Shown here in pieces: positions 22,609 through 23,667 of a DNA stretch of 23,667 nucleotides. Numbering within the stretch: the stretch's first letter is position 1; every line of letters starts with the position of its first letter. The position numbers were made by a program, and so were the translations under genes. Below the pieces are notes generated by a model. The model was not told where the DNA came from. It was given only the letters and a program-made list of their open reading frames with translations, and did not search any database. This DNA is from an uncultured Frankiales bacterium (GTDB lineage: Bacteria; Actinomycetota; Actinomycetes; Mycobacteriales; SCTD01), in contig CAMLIA010000047.1 of assembly GCA_946479905.1 (NCBI GenBank), forward strand, positions 1-23,667, read 5' to 3'.

Positions 22609-23667
22609 TCAGGGCAGCAGGAACGTCCGGAGCCGCCCGACCTCGGCCATCCGGCGCTCGGCGATCCGGTCGGCGGCCACCGCGGGCGGGACCCCCTCGG
22701 CGTCGGCGATCCGGAAGACCTCCAGCGTGGTGTCGAAGATCTTCGAGGCCTTCGCCTTGGCACGCTCGAACGAGAAGCCCTCGATCTCGTCGGCGACCTG
22801 GATGAGGCCGCCGGCGTTGGCGACGTAGTCGGGGGCGTAGAGCACGCCGTTGTCGGCGAGCACCTTCTCGATGCCGGGGTGCGCCAGCTGGTTGTTCGCC
22901 GCGCCGCAGACGATCCGCGCCTTCAGCTCCGGCATGAGGTCGTCGGACAGCGAGGCGCCGAGGGCGCAGGGGGCGTAGACGTCGACGTCGAGCACGGGCA
23001 GCTCGGCCACGCCGACGGCCTGCGCGCCGAGGGCGACTGCGCGGTCCACGGCGACGGGGTTGACGTCGGCCACGAAGACGGTCGCGCCGTCCTCCACCAG
23101 GTGCTCCACCAGGTGGAAGCCGACCTTGCCGACGCCCTCGACGGCGACGGAGCGGCCCTGCAGCGAGGGGGTGCCGAAGGCGACCTGCGCGGCTGCCCGC
23201 ATCGACTGGAAGACGCCGTACGCGGTGAGCACCGCGCTGTCCCCGGCACCGCCGTGCTCCGGCGAGCGGCCGGTGACGAAGCGGGACTCCTTGGCGATGA
23301 CGTCCATGTCCTGCACGAACGTGCCGACGTCGCAGGCGGTGTAGTAGCGGCCACCCAGGGACTCGACCATCCGCCCGTAGGCGCGCAGCAGCGGCTCGGT
23401 CTTCATCGTCGCCGGGTCACCGAGGATGACGGCCTTCCCGCCGCCGAGGTCCACACCGGAGCAGGCCGCCTTGTAGGCCATCGCCTTCGACAGCTTGAGC
23501 ACGTCGGTGAGGGCTGCAGCCTCGTCCGCGTAGGGGTAGAACCGGGTGCCGCCGAGCGCCGGACCGAGTGCGGTGGAGTAGATGGCGATGATCGCCCGGA
23601 GCCCGGACGCGGGGTCCTGGCAGAACACGACCTGCTCGTGCCCTGCGTCCTTGAGGTGGTCGGTGCG
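22609..23667 (-). CDS. vdh: Valine/leucine dehydrogenase (Glu/Leu/Phe/Val dehydrogenase family), 5' end cut by the window
   Basis: The 352 visible residues cover nearly the whole enzyme. The frame is open to the right edge ([19 protein letters not shown]), so the true start lies just outside and the internal GTG at 23628 should not be used. Motifs are [13 protein letters not shown], the substrate/catalytic lysine regions [19 protein letters not shown], and the NAD-binding [15 protein letters not shown] with GxGxxG, then [11 protein letters not shown] and [11 protein letters not shown]. The family oxidatively deaminates branched-chain amino acids to 2-oxo acids with NAD; in actinomycetes this feeds branched-chain fatty acid and antibiotic precursors. 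The purM-DUF3073-vdh neighbourhood matches Streptomyces, favouring valine dehydrogenase, though leucine or phenylalanine preference cannot be excluded. Confidence 0.93.
   Translation of the reverse strand, partial: RTDHLKDAGHEQVVFCQDPASGLRAIIAIYSTALGPALGGTRFYPYADEAAALTDVLKLSKAMAYKAACSGVDLGGGKAVILGDPATMKTEPLLRAYGRMVESLGGRYYTACDVGTFVQDMDVIAKESRFVTGRSPEHGGAGDSAVLTAYGVFQSMRAAAQVAFGTPSLQGRSVAVEGVGKVGFHLVEHLVEDGATVFVADVNPVAVDRAVALGAQAVGVAELPVLDVDVYAPCALGASLSDDLMPELKARIVCGAANNQLAHPGIEKVLADNGVLYAPDYVANAGGLIQVADEIEGFSFERAKAKASKIFDTTLEVFRIADAEGVPPAVAADRIAERRMAEVGRLRTFLLP

Noticed and set aside
22609..23628. Internal GTG at 23628 as the dehydrogenase start
   Set aside because: The residues before it (HEQV) belong to the conserved HEQVVFC start of the family, and the frame is open to the window edge, so the gene is truncated by the window and does not start there.
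1..23667. CRISPR arrays, tRNA or rRNA genes, insertion sequences
   Set aside because: No regularly spaced repeats, no tRNA-like cloverleaf in the few intergenic gaps, and no transposase or integrase motif were found by eye.

Overview
The window is very GC-rich DNA with GTG/TTG starts, 1-4 bp gene overlaps, a mycothiol-dependent-enzyme family protein, a DUF3073 gene and a purF-purM-DUF3073-vdh neighbourhood like that of Streptomyces. This points to a high-GC actinomycete; I cannot name the genus from sequence alone.

Layout. (1) 149-871 (+): a maleylpyruvate-isomerase/DinB-fold protein. (2) 889-18372: a continuous surface-glycan locus of 15 genes. Plus-strand genes are a UDP-glucuronate-decarboxylase-like SDR (889-1833) and a NodB-like deacetylase (1843-3003). 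Next, on the minus strand, are a GT-B-like protein (4162-5319) and a GT4 glycosyltransferase (2993-4165). A plus-strand four-gene cassette follows (5350-9186): LegB-like dehydratase, sugar-1-phosphate nucleotidyltransferase, DegT/DnrJ/EryC1 aminotransferase and GT4. Last is a minus-strand seven-gene operon (18372 down to 9175): glycoside hydrolase-GT2 fusion, SDR epimerase, ABC exporter, two GT2s and two further GT-B-like paralogues. (3) 18573-21145 (+): purF and purM. (4) 21207-21386 (-): DUF3073. (5) 21524-22601 (+): two small predicted secreted proteins that share their ribosome-binding region and first codons. (6) 22609 to the right edge (-): valine/leucine dehydrogenase, cut by the window end.

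How the glycan genes could work together (inference): the UXS-like enzyme would supply a pentose nucleotide and the LegB/nucleotidyltransferase/aminotransferase trio a 4-amino-6-deoxy sugar nucleotide. Up to eight glycosyltransferase-type proteins would assemble an oligosaccharide, probably on a lipid at the inner membrane face. The ABC exporter could flip it and the deacetylase trim acyl groups. No initiating phosphoglycosyltransferase, Wzx/Wzy pair, Wzm/Wzt pair, UDP-glucose dehydrogenase or ligase is visible, so those functions would lie elsewhere.

The least ordinary items are the 811-residue fusion that keeps both clan GH-A catalytic glutamates ahead of a GT2 domain, the triplicated GT-B-like family that brackets the aminosugar cassette, and the tandem secreted pair next to DUF3073. 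No RNA gene, CRISPR array, transposase or integrase was seen.
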